NCBI RefSeq assembly: GCF_900142255.1
Contig: NZ_FRAF01000010.1
Span: 1 to 64,000, forward strand
DNA length: 64,000 nt
Reading direction: 5' to 3'
From: Alicyclobacillus tolerans
GTDB taxonomy: Bacteria; Bacillota; Bacilli; Alicyclobacillales; Alicyclobacillaceae
This document shows, piece after piece, positions 15,788 to 23,519 of the stretch. Numbering within the stretch: the stretch's first letter is position 1; every line of letters starts with the position of its first letter. The position numbers were made by a program, and so were the translations under genes. The notes beneath the pieces were generated by a model that saw only the letters and a list, made by a program, of their open reading frames with translations, was not told the origin of the DNA and ran no database searches.

Positions 15788-16643
15788 GCAAAGCGACCTC
15801 CTTATTAGTGTTTTTTTCTATTTTGCAAAATAGATTAATTTTATCTATTAACAATTTTAATTCTGCTGGGGTAATGGTCTGCTGGCCATCAGATGCAGCT
15901 TTTTCGGGATGACTGTGGACTTCAATCAGCAATCCGTCGCAACCGGCAGCTAGAGCAGCCATACTCATGGAAGGTACATAGCGTGCAACACCTGTTCCGT
16001 GACTAGGATCGACCAAAATAGGCAAGTGGCTTCTTTCTTTCACTACCGGTACAGCGCTTAAATCGAGAGTATTACGTGTGGCTGTTTCGAATGTACGAAT
16101 GCCTCGTTCACAGAGTATTACCTGTTGGTTCCCCTCACTGAGGATGTATTCAGCAGACATCAGCCATTCTTCAATTGTGCAAGAAAAACCTCGCTTTAAA
16201 AGTACAGGTTTATCCGTTCTTCCGACGGCTTTGAGCAGAGAGTAATTTTGCATATTTCTAGCACCAATTTGAATGACGTCGATTGTATCGCAGGCAGTAT
16301 CTAATTGGCTTGCTTCCATGATTTCAGATACTACAGGGAGTCCTGAAACTTTTCTGGCTTCAGCAAGATAGTATAATCCTCTATCGCCAAGACCTTGAAA
16401 AGAGTAAGGGGAACTGCGAGGTTTAAATGCCCCTCCGCGCAACATTTGAGCGCCAGCAGCTTGAATTTCCTTTGCGAGTTCAACTATCTGATCTAAACTT
16501 TCTACTGAGCATGGGCCAGCGATGATAGTTGGTGAATGGGTACCGATTTGAATATCGTGAACGGTAATTACGCTGTTAGCTGCTTGATTTTGACGACTGG
16601 CTAATGGATAAGGGCAATTAGAACGAACTTCTCGTGTGCTCAT
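15780..16643 (-). CDS. aroF: 3-deoxy-7-phosphoheptulonate (DAHP) synthase
   Basis: First enzyme of the shikimate pathway, joining phosphoenolpyruvate and erythrose 4-phosphate. The 287-aa protein is the short KDO8P-synthase-like (type I beta) form. Motifs: [13 protein letters not shown] (metal Cys), [20 protein letters not shown] (PEP site), [40 protein letters not shown] (metal Asp/His) and [20 protein letters not shown] 16643 follows GAGGAGG; the frame extends to 16691 without a site. The N-terminal 35 residues before the barrel are short and contain no mutase domain. Controlled by the long T-box leader upstream, which appears to sense phenylalanyl-tRNA. Confidence 0.93.
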   Translation of the reverse strand: MSTREVRSNCPYPLASRQNQAANSVITVHDIQIGTHSPTIIAGPCSVESLDQIVELAKEIQAAGAQMLRGGAFKPRSSPYSFQGLGDRGLYYLAEARKVSGLPVVSEIMEASQLDTACDTIDVIQIGARNMQNYSLLKAVGRTDKPVLLKRGFSCTIEEWLMSAEYILSEGNQQVILCERGIRTFETATRNTLDLSAVPVVKERSHLPILVDPSHGTGVARYVPSMSMAALAAGCDGLLIEVHSHPEKAASDGQQTITPAELKLLIDKINLFCKIEKNTNKEVALHG

Positions 16644-16747
16644 AAAAAGACCTCCTCGCTTATTGGGTAGGTGACAATCCTCAGTCGCCAACCTCTTTCT
16701 TTTTCATTTCTCAAGCAGGTTAATGAATGTTGAAAATGTCTTTTAAA

Positions 16748-16806
16748 GAAAAACGAACCTCAGTCCCTATAGGGACGAGATTCGCTCGTGGTACCACCCT
16801 AATTCC
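16748..16806 (-). promoter_or_regulatory. Second T-box antiterminator/terminator module
   Basis: Minus strand: AATTAGGGTGGTACCACGAG, a complete T-box core, followed by a terminator with stem CTC-GTCCC / GGGAC-t-GAG and a GTTTTTCTTT tail. It repeats the main module about 50 bases upstream, including CCTGGAATTAGGGTGGTACC, but has no stem I or specifier of its own. The second terminator stem carries a bulge and is weaker than the first. Confidence 0.75.
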
Positions 16807-16851
16807 AGGCTTTGCGTGTTCAGGAGGTCCTTTTGTCATTTTTTGAACGAC

Positions 16852-17100
16852 AAAAAACCCTCGTCCTATAGGGACGAGGGTTACTCGCGGTACCACCCTA
16901 ATTCCAGGCGCAAAGCCCTTCACTTCATTGTTATAACGGAAATTTGGTTGATTTCCGGTTTAGGCTACTCAAACCTGCTAAGCAGGTGTTCACCCAACAG
17001 CTCCGAAGTGAACTTCCGTGCCCCTTTCACACCGGTTTTCACCCACCACCGGCTCTCTGCAGCGAAAGCAACACGTACTCTCTTCATCTCAGCCTTTTAT
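16852..17100 (-). promoter_or_regulatory. T-box leader of the DAHP synthase operon, probably tRNA-Phe
   Basis: Minus strand, in order: AGAGAGCCGGTGGTGGGTGA (stem I conserved part), a specifier loop GGAAG-TTC-ACTTCGGAGC (about 17015-16997), then the T-box AATTAGGGTGGTACCGCGAG and the terminator ACCCTCGTCCC / GGACGAGGGT with six T (16881-16852). TTC as specifier means phenylalanine, and the T-box TGGT fits a tRNA with A73. Uncharged tRNA-Phe would stabilise the antiterminator and raise expression of the synthase and mutase. Identity of the leader is sure; the specifier reading is by position. Confidence 0.88.
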
Positions 17101-17116
17101 TTATTGAATTGTTAAA

Positions 17117-17145
17117 ATATTATCGCGCATGTGCTCAGTTGTCAA
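17117..17145 (-). promoter_or_regulatory. Promoter of the T-box/DAHP synthase operon
   Basis: Minus strand: -35 TTGACA (17145-17140), 17-base spacer, -10 TAATAT (17122-17117). The transcript would start near 17110, just before stem I of the T-box. Confidence 0.75.
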
Positions 17146-17302
17146 TGCTAGGTATCTCATCTTATGCAGATTTTCTTGCATAAGTCACAAAATTTACGGA
17201 CTTATTTGTGGTATCATTTGGATACTGTTATCAGTTTAGCTTTTCTGAAATTTCTTTTCTCAAGGCCATTGATTTCATACCAGAAAAATGAGGTTATGAC
17301 CA

Positions 17303-18076
17303 TTGCTTACAATTGATTTGAATTGTGATTTCGCTGAGGGTTTTGGCCCCTATCGAATTGGTGCAGGTCGTGAGATGTTGCAGTATGTCAGTTCAGTCAA
17401 TTTAGCCTGTGGATTTCATGCTGGGGATCCAGCCATCATGCGCCAAATGGTCTACGAAGCTCGTGATGCTGGTGTTGCTGTGGGAGCACATCCGGGGCTA
17501 CCAGACAAACTTGGCTTTGGTCGCAGAAGAATGGATATTAGTAAGGATGAAGCGTATGAGATGGTTGTTTATCAAATAGGTGCGCTTCAAGCGTTTTGTA
17601 CGGTCGCAGGAATTCGTTTGCACCACGTCAAACCGCATGGTGCTCTTTACAATATGGCTGCTGTTCAAGCTGATTTAGCGCAAGCAATCGCTCAAGCTGT
17701 AAAAGATGTAAGTCCTGATGCAATTCTTTACGGCTTATCGGGGAGTGAGTTGGTTCGCGCTGGCAGAGAAATAGGTTTGCATACCGCCAGTGAGGTTTTT
17801 GCTGATCGGACTTATCAGGCTGATGGGTCATTGACTCCTCGTAATGTCAAAGGAGCCTTGCTTGAAAATGGTGAGCAGGCGGTTCGACAAGTTTTGCAAA
17901 TGATACGAACAGGTACGGTTTGTACCTTAAACGGAGAAAACATTCCAATTATAGGAGAAACGGTCTGTCTACACGGTGATGGAAATCACGCGCTTCATTT
18001 TGCGCAGACCATACATCGACGTCTGCTGGAAGAAGGTATTTCTATTCAAGCAGCTTGTGGCAACGCGAATGAATAG
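17303..18076 (+). CDS. pxpA: 5-oxoprolinase subunit A (LamB/YcsF family)
   Basis: Subunit of the ATP-dependent 5-oxoprolinase that opens pyroglutamate to glutamate, 257 aa. Family motifs: TIDLNCDFAEGFGPYRIG (usually DLGEGFG), VNLACGFHAGDP, GAHPGLPDKLGFGRR, HHVKPHGALYN, EVFADRTYQADGSLTPR and VCLHGDG. TTG 17303 is preceded by GAGGTT. In most bacteria pxpA is adjacent to pxpB and pxpC; here neither follows, the next sequence being a broken GGDEF gene, so the partners must be elsewhere or the protein works alone. Confidence 0.88.
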   Translation: MLTIDLNCDFAEGFGPYRIGAGREMLQYVSSVNLACGFHAGDPAIMRQMVYEARDAGVAVGAHPGLPDKLGFGRRRMDISKDEAYEMVVYQIGALQAFCTVAGIRLHHVKPHGALYNMAAVQADLAQAIAQAVKDVSPDAILYGLSGSELVRAGREIGLHTASEVFADRTYQADGSLTPRNVKGALLENGEQAVRQVLQMIRTGTVCTLNGENIPIIGETVCLHGDGNHALHFAQTIHRRLLEEGISIQAACGNANE

Positions 18077-18085
18077 ATTCACTAG

Positions 18086-18406
18086 GCTAGTTTAAGTAAC
18101 AGGCTCCAACGGGTTGCCTCCTCTGCGCATACGATTGCCCGGCTGGGGGGTGACGAATTTTTAGTGGCTATTTTGGTAAAAAATGAGATGGAAACATTTG
18201 AATTGGCAGAAAATATTCTTGAAATAATGAGGCGACCATGGGGAGAGGAAGAAAAGTTTCCGATGATTTCTGTAAGTATGGGGATGGCCACATTTCCAAT
18301 TGACTCCCTGGAAATTCAAAGAGTGATTCAAATAGCGGATAGAGGTCGGTATCGTGCCAAGGAATTAGGTGGTAATCAATATATGTTGGAGCGGGCCATG
18401 TTCTGA
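18086..18406 (+). pseudogene. Truncated diguanylate cyclase (GGDEF) domain
   Basis: The reading frame is open from 18086, directly after an in-frame stop, with no start codon or ribosome site that would give a whole domain. It encodes SNRLQRVASSAHTIARLGGD then EFLVAIL, containing the intact GGDEF catalytic motif, and ends in IQIADRGRYRAKELGGNQYM. The N-terminal half of the domain, with the first helices and phosphate-binding Asp, is missing, as is any sensor domain. It cannot make c-di-GMP as it stands. Probably a leftover of a deletion whose edge lies close to the end of pxpA. Confidence 0.8.
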
Positions 18407-18430
18407 AATTTCTCTAAAATTATGCGCTAC

Positions 18431-18465
18431 AGCCCTGTTGCTGATTGCAATAGGGCTATTTTTTT
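18431..18465 (+). terminator. Terminator after the GGDEF remnant
   Basis: AGCCCTGTTGC / GCAATAGGGCT is an 11-bp stem with one G-U pair and a 5-base loop, followed by ATTTTTTT. It terminates plus-strand transcripts and overlaps the 3' end of the opposite hypothetical gene. Confidence 0.8.
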
Positions 18466-18776
18466 CGGCTGATAAGTCGGGTATTTTTTCTCTTTTTAGA
18501 CTTCTTCTTGGCAATTACCATTTCAGGTGGTTTAGGCGGCATAATCTTTTCAATTAAGTCATGTACAAATTGTAATTCTGTAAGCAATTCATCTTCAGAG
18601 GCAGCCCGAATACGCTGTTCAAGGCGAGGATAGATCATCTGGATAGAGCGATTGATGATGATTTTTTCCATGCCCTGCACATGTTGAAAGACTCGATCGA
18701 TTACTGACTGGATACCCTGCATTGTTCGATCATGTAAAGAAGGCGATAAATCATCCAAGGACAGCACGCCTTTCAA
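18456..18776 (-). CDS. Hypothetical helical protein (106 aa)
   Basis: No family recognised. The protein is largely helical: MQGIQSVIDRVFQHVQGMEK, SIQMIYPRLEQRIRAASEDE and LLTELQFVHDLIEKIM, then a Pro-rich PPKPPE and a strongly basic tail AKKKSKKRKNTRLISRKK that could bind nucleic acid or membrane. No membrane segment. The start ATG 18776 lacks a strong ribosome site in the sequence just before it. It lies 90 bases downstream of arsB on the same strand. Reality is supported mainly by composition and length. Confidence 0.5.
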   Translation of the reverse strand: MKGVLSLDDLSPSLHDRTMQGIQSVIDRVFQHVQGMEKIIINRSIQMIYPRLEQRIRAASEDELLTELQFVHDLIEKIMPPKPPEMVIAKKKSKKRKNTRLISRKK

Positions 18777-18866
18777 ATTTTTTGCGATATCTCATATTCA
18801 TATGGAGAATGGTTTGGAAGAGAATCGGCGTTCATCACAGCATGCAGATAGTCGTTTCTTTTTTAA

Positions 18867-20168
18867 TTAATGAATCAAGCTTAACCAAAGATATAAGCCG
18901 GACAACGTAATGAAAAGTGTAGGGATCGTGAGAACCATACCTGTTTTGATGTAGGTTTGCCAACTGATCTTGACACCTTTCTGTGCCAATATATGGAGCC
19001 ATAATAAGGTGGCCAAAGAACCGATGGGAGTCATTTTTGGGCCGAGATCGCAACCGATGATATTGGCATAGACCATGGCGCTTTGCAGGATACCTTTGAC
19101 ATTGGCAGCATGGATAGCCAGTGCGTCAATCATAACTGTAGGTAAATTATTCATGATACTGGAGAGGATAGCGGCGGCAAAACCAGTAAACAATGTGCCG
19201 CTGTATAGACCGCCATTTGTCGACCAGCGGAGCAAGTGACCTAAAAAGTAAGTTAGACCTGCGTTTTGTAATCCATAAACAACGACATACATGCCAATGG
19301 AAAAAACAACAATAGACCATGGAGCAGAACGAATGGTTTTACGCGGTTCAATTGAATGCGTCTTTGCCCCTGCTATTAAGAAGATCAGCGCAATTGATAA
19401 AGCCACAAATGAGACAGGAATATGCAATAAATCGGACAAAACATAACCAATGAATAAGATACTAAGAATAACCCAGGAAGCTTTAAACATTCCTTTGTGG
19501 CGTATAGCTACGGCTGCGTCGGGCAAGTCTTCGGGGCGATAGGAAGCTGGGATATCTTTGCGAAAAAATAGATAGAGTACTGTTAGACTGGCTGCAAAGG
19601 AGAATAGATCAGGCACGATCATACGCCATGCATAGTGTAGGAAGCCAATTCCAAAATAGTCTGCTGAAACGATATTGACCAAGTTGCTGGTGATAAAAGG
19701 CAAAGATGTGGAGTCAGCAATAAAGCCGCTGGCCAAAAGAAAAGGAAGCATTTTTTTTGTATCAAACTTTAGCAGTTTCATTTTTTCTAACACAATAGGA
19801 GTTAAAATTAAAGCTGCGCCATCATTGGCAAAAAAAGCTGAAACAATAGCCCCAAGTAAGATAATGAAGAAAAATACCTTGCGTCCATTTCCTCTTGCAG
19901 CATGAGCCATTTTCAAGGCAGCCCATTCAAAAAATCCGATTTCGTCAAGAATGACTGAAAAGAGAATAATACCTACGAAGGCAAGAGTAGCATCCCAAAC
20001 AATTTTTGTGACAGTCCATACATCGCTCAGATGAACGACGTGCAGAAGCAAAGCTAATATCGCTCCGCCAGTTGCACTCCAACCAATTGAAAGTCCCTTT
20101 GGTTGCCAAATAACAAAGATTAAAGTGAGAAGAAATACTGAAATGGCTAACCAAGCATAAAGGTTCAT
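18867..20168 (-). CDS. arsB: ArsB-type arsenite/anion efflux permease
   Basis: Integral membrane protein of 433 aa with about 11 to 12 hydrophobic segments, ion-transporter (ArsB/NhaD) superfamily. It would expel arsenite. Typical segments: ILFSVILDEIGFFEWAALKM, AIVSAFFANDGAALILTPIV, ASGFIADSTSLPFITSNLVN, and near the C-terminus LSSIMNNLPTVMIDALAI and ANIIGCDLGPKMTPIGSLAT then LLW, the ArsB signature. ATG 20168 is chosen because the upstream part of the frame is not membrane-like. No arsR, arsC or arsA is adjacent, so arsenic specificity is by family only. Confidence 0.88.
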   Translation of the reverse strand: MNLYAWLAISVFLLTLIFVIWQPKGLSIGWSATGGAILALLLHVVHLSDVWTVTKIVWDATLAFVGIILFSVILDEIGFFEWAALKMAHAARGNGRKVFFFIILLGAIVSAFFANDGAALILTPIVLEKMKLLKFDTKKMLPFLLASGFIADSTSLPFITSNLVNIVSADYFGIGFLHYAWRMIVPDLFSFAASLTVLYLFFRKDIPASYRPEDLPDAAVAIRHKGMFKASWVILSILFIGYVLSDLLHIPVSFVALSIALIFLIAGAKTHSIEPRKTIRSAPWSIVVFSIGMYVVVYGLQNAGLTYFLGHLLRWSTNGGLYSGTLFTGFAAAILSSIMNNLPTVMIDALAIHAANVKGILQSAMVYANIIGCDLGPKMTPIGSLATLLWLHILAQKGVKISWQTYIKTGMVLTIPTLFITLSGLYLWLSLIH

Positions 20169-20281
20169 TATTAGCACCGCCGTACAATTGAAGTCATGAC
20201 TACAATTATATCGGGATGGAAACAGGAATAGCAAAGACAATCCACAGCAACTGGCTTTACAATGATTTGGAAAGTTTGACA

Positions 20282-20303
20282 TACCCCCAATTTTCTGGGG
20301 GTA
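20282..20303. promoter_or_regulatory. Perfect palindrome between divergent arsB and acyl-CoA operons
   Basis: TACCCCCA and TGGGGGTA form an 8-bp perfect inverted repeat with a 6-base centre. On the plus strand TTTTAG follows. As no plus-strand gene ends here, it looks more like an operator or leader hairpin for the divergent genes than a terminator. Confidence 0.4.
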
Positions 20304-20412
20304 TTTTAGTGGAAATCAGGGATGGTGGTTATGGTGTTTTGGCGGTTGAATAAATATGAAAAGCGCTATATACAGCGTGACATTTATCAGGGATAGAAAG
20401 GATGTATGCAAA

Positions 20413-20748
20413 ATGCCGAGTACCCAGGAGATTTTTGAGAAGATTCATGAGGTTTTGAAAAACGATCCCAGTCGAACTGGCGGGTTAACGGCAATCTATC
20501 AGTTCAATCTAACAGGTGAAGATGGCGCGGTTTACCAGATCCATCTCACGCCAACTAGTGCGGAGGTAACTCAAGGAGAAAAGGAACTGGCCAATTGTAC
20601 ACTTGAATTGGCTGCAGACGATTTTAAAGAGATGGTGGAAGGTCGTTTGAATGGGACAGCTGCCTTTATGAGCGGAAAATTGCGAGTAGAGGGTGATCTC
20701 GGTTTAGCTATGCGTCTTGAGTCGGTTCTCAGCGCTTACGCTTCCTGA
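20413..20748 (+). CDS. SCP2 sterol-carrier-domain protein
   Basis: A stand-alone SCP2 lipid-binding domain of 111 aa. Seen: IFEKIHEVLKNDPSRTGGL, AIYQFNLTGEDGAVYQIHL, the strand TLELAADDFKEMVEGRLNGT and the end AAFMSGKLRVEGDLGLAMRL, the core SCP2 pattern (hydrophobic tunnel built from strand and helix). ATG 20413 is used; the frame extends upstream without a site. It carries hydrophobic molecules such as acyl-CoA. It heads the acyl-CoA operon, 40 bases before the ligase. An SCP2 domain is also the core of UbiJ, the partner of UbiB, and a UbiB-like kinase lies in the same operon. Confidence 0.85.
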   Translation: MPSTQEIFEKIHEVLKNDPSRTGGLTAIYQFNLTGEDGAVYQIHLTPTSAEVTQGEKELANCTLELAADDFKEMVEGRLNGTAAFMSGKLRVEGDLGLAMRLESVLSAYAS

Positions 20749-20788
20749 TTCAGGTTCATTTCCACAAGTACGGGGAGGCGAAGCGCAG

Positions 20789-22312
20789 ATGCATTTATCC
20801 CGGCTGTTGGAACAAAATGTTGAGACTTATGGTGAGTATACGAGCTTGATTTATGAAGGCCAGTCTTTTAGCAATCTCGATCATCTGCGATTGGCGCAAG
20901 GTTGGGCACAAGAACTGCACCATCAGGGAGTCGACCGAGGAGATACTGTGCTCGTCAGCATGCCTAACCGCCCCGAAGTTTTCTTTGTATATTCGGCCAT
21001 TGCAATGCTTGGTGCAATTACAGTTCCTGTAATGCCTCTTTTGCAAGGTGATGAAATCCTTTTCATTGCACGTGACTGCCAACCTAAAGTGATGATTACT
21101 TGCGAAATGATGCAGAAGAAATTGGAAAATGTAGCCCAGCAGCTCAATCCACCGCCCAAGGTGCTGGCGGTAGAGCGCCATCAACCAGGAAAACGGGACA
21201 CGGCGGCTTTTACTTTTCTAGATGAATGTAAGGATGAAGATATTGGGGTCATTTTGTACACTTCTGGAACTACGGGGCAACCGAAAGGCGTGGAATTGAC
21301 ACATAACAATTTAGTAGCCAATGCTCAGGCGGCTGCTGAATTGGCAAAAGACTACGACTTTGGCGGTGCTGAGCATGTAGGTTTACTGATATTGCCGCTT
21401 TCCCATGCGTTTGGTTATACAATGATGAATGTTTCCATTCTCCGTGGCGAGCGTAATATCATGTTGCCGCATTTTGATCCGTTACTTGTCCTCCAAGCAA
21501 TTCAAACCTACCGGGTCACTCATTTTTCTGCTGTTCCAGCCATGTTCCATGCATTACTGCACCACCCTGAACGATCTCGTTTTGATGTAACCTCGCTGGC
21601 TCTTTGCATTTCTGGATCTGCACCTTTGCCAGTATCTGAGAGAGAGCAATTTGAGCAAGCTTTTGATTGTGTAATTTTTGAAGGGTATGGCCTTTCGGAA
21701 GCGGCGCCCATTGTCACGGCGCCTCGCTTTAACCTTCCTGTTAAACCGGGTTCTGTTGGCTTGCCCTTACCTGGAGTAGAAGTGCGTGTTGTAAATGAAC
21801 AAGGACAATTTCTTCCCAACGGTGACGTCGGAGAACTTATCGTCAAAGGTCCTAATGTGACTCGTGGTTATCATGGACTTCCGGAAATCACACATGAGAC
21901 TTTGCGTGACGGTTGGCTTTATACAGGAGACGTTGGATACATGGACAGTGATGGCTATGTGTTTGTGGTTGACCGGAAAAAAGATGTGATTATTCGCGGT
22001 GGATTTAATATTTATCCACGCGATTTAGAAGATTTGCTCATTCGTCATCCAGCTGTGCTTGAGGCAGCGGTGATTGGAGTCCCATCAGAGGCTATGGGTG
22101 AGGAAGTAATGGCTTTTATTGTGAAAAGGCCCGGAATAGAAATTCATGAAGAAACATTGCTGCAGTATTGCCAGAAACATTTGGCCAAATACAAGACTCC
22201 ACGTTGGGTGAAATTTATACCGTTTATGCCCAAAAACGTGATCGGCAAAATAGACAGAAAGCGTCTTAAAACGATGTGGTCAAAACAAGATGAGGGTCAA
22301 GTCTCCGGTTGA
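20789..22312 (+). CDS. Acyl-CoA synthetase (AMP-binding, fatty-acid type)
   Basis: Adenylate-forming ligase of 507 aa that activates a carboxylic acid, probably a fatty acid, to its CoA ester. Motifs: VILYTSGTTGQPKGVEL (phosphate loop), LPLSHAFGYTMMN, FEGYGLSEAAPIVT, GWLYTGDVGYMD, VVDRKKDVIIRGGFNIYPRD (hinge) and IGKIDRKRLKTM with the catalytic Lys near the end. ATG 20789 follows GGGGAGG. It supplies the acyl-CoA substrates for the two dehydrogenases and the hydratase that follow in the same operon. Confidence 0.92.
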   Translation: MHLSRLLEQNVETYGEYTSLIYEGQSFSNLDHLRLAQGWAQELHHQGVDRGDTVLVSMPNRPEVFFVYSAIAMLGAITVPVMPLLQGDEILFIARDCQPKVMITCEMMQKKLENVAQQLNPPPKVLAVERHQPGKRDTAAFTFLDECKDEDIGVILYTSGTTGQPKGVELTHNNLVANAQAAAELAKDYDFGGAEHVGLLILPLSHAFGYTMMNVSILRGERNIMLPHFDPLLVLQAIQTYRVTHFSAVPAMFHALLHHPERSRFDVTSLALCISGSAPLPVSEREQFEQAFDCVIFEGYGLSEAAPIVTAPRFNLPVKPGSVGLPLPGVEVRVVNEQGQFLPNGDVGELIVKGPNVTRGYHGLPEITHETLRDGWLYTGDVGYMDSDGYVFVVDRKKDVIIRGGFNIYPRDLEDLLIRHPAVLEAAVIGVPSEAMGEEVMAFIVKRPGIEIHEETLLQYCQKHLAKYKTPRWVKFIPFMPKNVIGKIDRKRLKTMWSKQDEGQVSG

Positions 22313-22349
22313 GACATACATTTGACAAGCTAAGCGAGGGGAGTCAACG

Positions 22350-23504
22350 GTGATATCATTCCGTCCGACTGCAGAAGAGAATCGTTTATTGCAGACTGCT
22401 CGTGATTTTGCGCGAGAACAGATTCGGCCACAGGCTCGATTAGCAGAAGAACTGCGTCAGGTTCCACAGCCGCTTCTCCATCAGGCATCAGATCTGGGAT
22501 TCTTCTTACTGGAGTTGCCGGAGTGGATGGACGGGTTAGAATTCCCTCTAACCACACAAGTACAGGTCTTAGAAGAATTGGCTTATGGAGATTTAGGCAT
22601 TCTTCAAGGTTTCCCCGGAACAGCAGACGCATCGTCTTTCTTTCGGCTTTTGTCAGAAAACCCGCAAATAAAAAATTCGCAATGTTCTGCGAGTGGATGC
22701 GGGTTTGGGTTTTTGGATGCTGTCTCATGGACATCCGAATGGGGACAGTCTTTACGATTAGAGAGAGTAGCACATGGTTATGAATTGAATGGGCACTCTC
22801 AACCCATTCGACTGGCTCATCAAGTGGCAGGCATAATAGCCTGTTTTCGTGATGAAGACGGAGAATGGCTGGTGCTTTTGTTGCATCAGTCTGAAACTCC
22901 TTGGACAGTCCTAGCTGGAGACATTCGTCTGGGACTTTTAGCTGCAGGCTGTGGGCGTATTTCCTTTGATGCAGTCTGGGTGCCAGAGCATGCTGTTCTT
23001 GCTCGTGGTGAAGAGGCTCAGCTTTTAGTGGAACAGGCACTAAGCCGCATTTATATTCGGCAAGCTGCGGCAGAAGTTGGTTTGGCTAAGGCGGCATTAG
23101 ATTATACGGTGGAATATACGGCACAACGCCAAGCCTTTGGTCAGCCGATTGCTCAGTTTCAGGGTGTTTCTTTTTTGGTTGCAGATATGGAAATGGAACA
23201 AAGAGCAGTTCATCACTTGGTTTGGCGGGCAGCTGCAGCAACCGATCTGGGGCAGGAGAATGCTTTTCAGTACGCTCTTGAGGCAATTCTGCGTTCGCAT
23301 CGCGCAGTGAGTTTTGTCACTAATCATGCTGTACAGTTACTCGGCGGTCATGGATTTGTACAAGAATATCCTGTGGAGAAGTGGATGCGCGACGCCCAAG
23401 CACAGGTCATGCTATATGGTTGTGAATCGCAGTTTCTGAATCAACTCGGCGAACGTACTGTCTCAGGACAAAATTATAATCGATCTACTTTGACTGTGAA
23501 GTGA
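22350..23504 (+). CDS. Acyl-CoA dehydrogenase family protein (divergent)
   Basis: FAD-dependent acyl-CoA dehydrogenase-like protein, 384 aa. The C-terminal helical domain is normal: AAAEVGLAKAALDYTVEY, QRQAFGQPIAQFQGVSFLVA, LLGGHGFVQEYPVEKWMRDA. The middle beta domain is divergent: the usual TEPxAGSD flavin-binding stretch and GxKxxITN are not seen; instead there is SQCSASGCGFGFLDAVSW. Catalytic Glu position is uncertain. It may form a heteromer with the next, normal dehydrogenase, as found for steroid and branched side-chain degradation enzymes, where one subunit lacks part of the active site. GTG 22350 with GAGGGG upstream. Confidence 0.85.
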   Translation: MISFRPTAEENRLLQTARDFAREQIRPQARLAEELRQVPQPLLHQASDLGFFLLELPEWMDGLEFPLTTQVQVLEELAYGDLGILQGFPGTADASSFFRLLSENPQIKNSQCSASGCGFGFLDAVSWTSEWGQSLRLERVAHGYELNGHSQPIRLAHQVAGIIACFRDEDGEWLVLLLHQSETPWTVLAGDIRLGLLAAGCGRISFDAVWVPEHAVLARGEEAQLLVEQALSRIYIRQAAAEVGLAKAALDYTVEYTAQRQAFGQPIAQFQGVSFLVADMEMEQRAVHHLVWRAAAATDLGQENAFQYALEAILRSHRAVSFVTNHAVQLLGGHGFVQEYPVEKWMRDAQAQVMLYGCESQFLNQLGERTVSGQNYNRSTLTVK

Positions 23505-23519
23505 AAGTGAGAGGATGAC

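Noticed and set aside
22330-23040. 236-codon minus-strand frame over the first acyl-CoA dehydrogenase
   Set aside because: Shadow of a real gene; composition rich in Pro, His and Gln without domain features.
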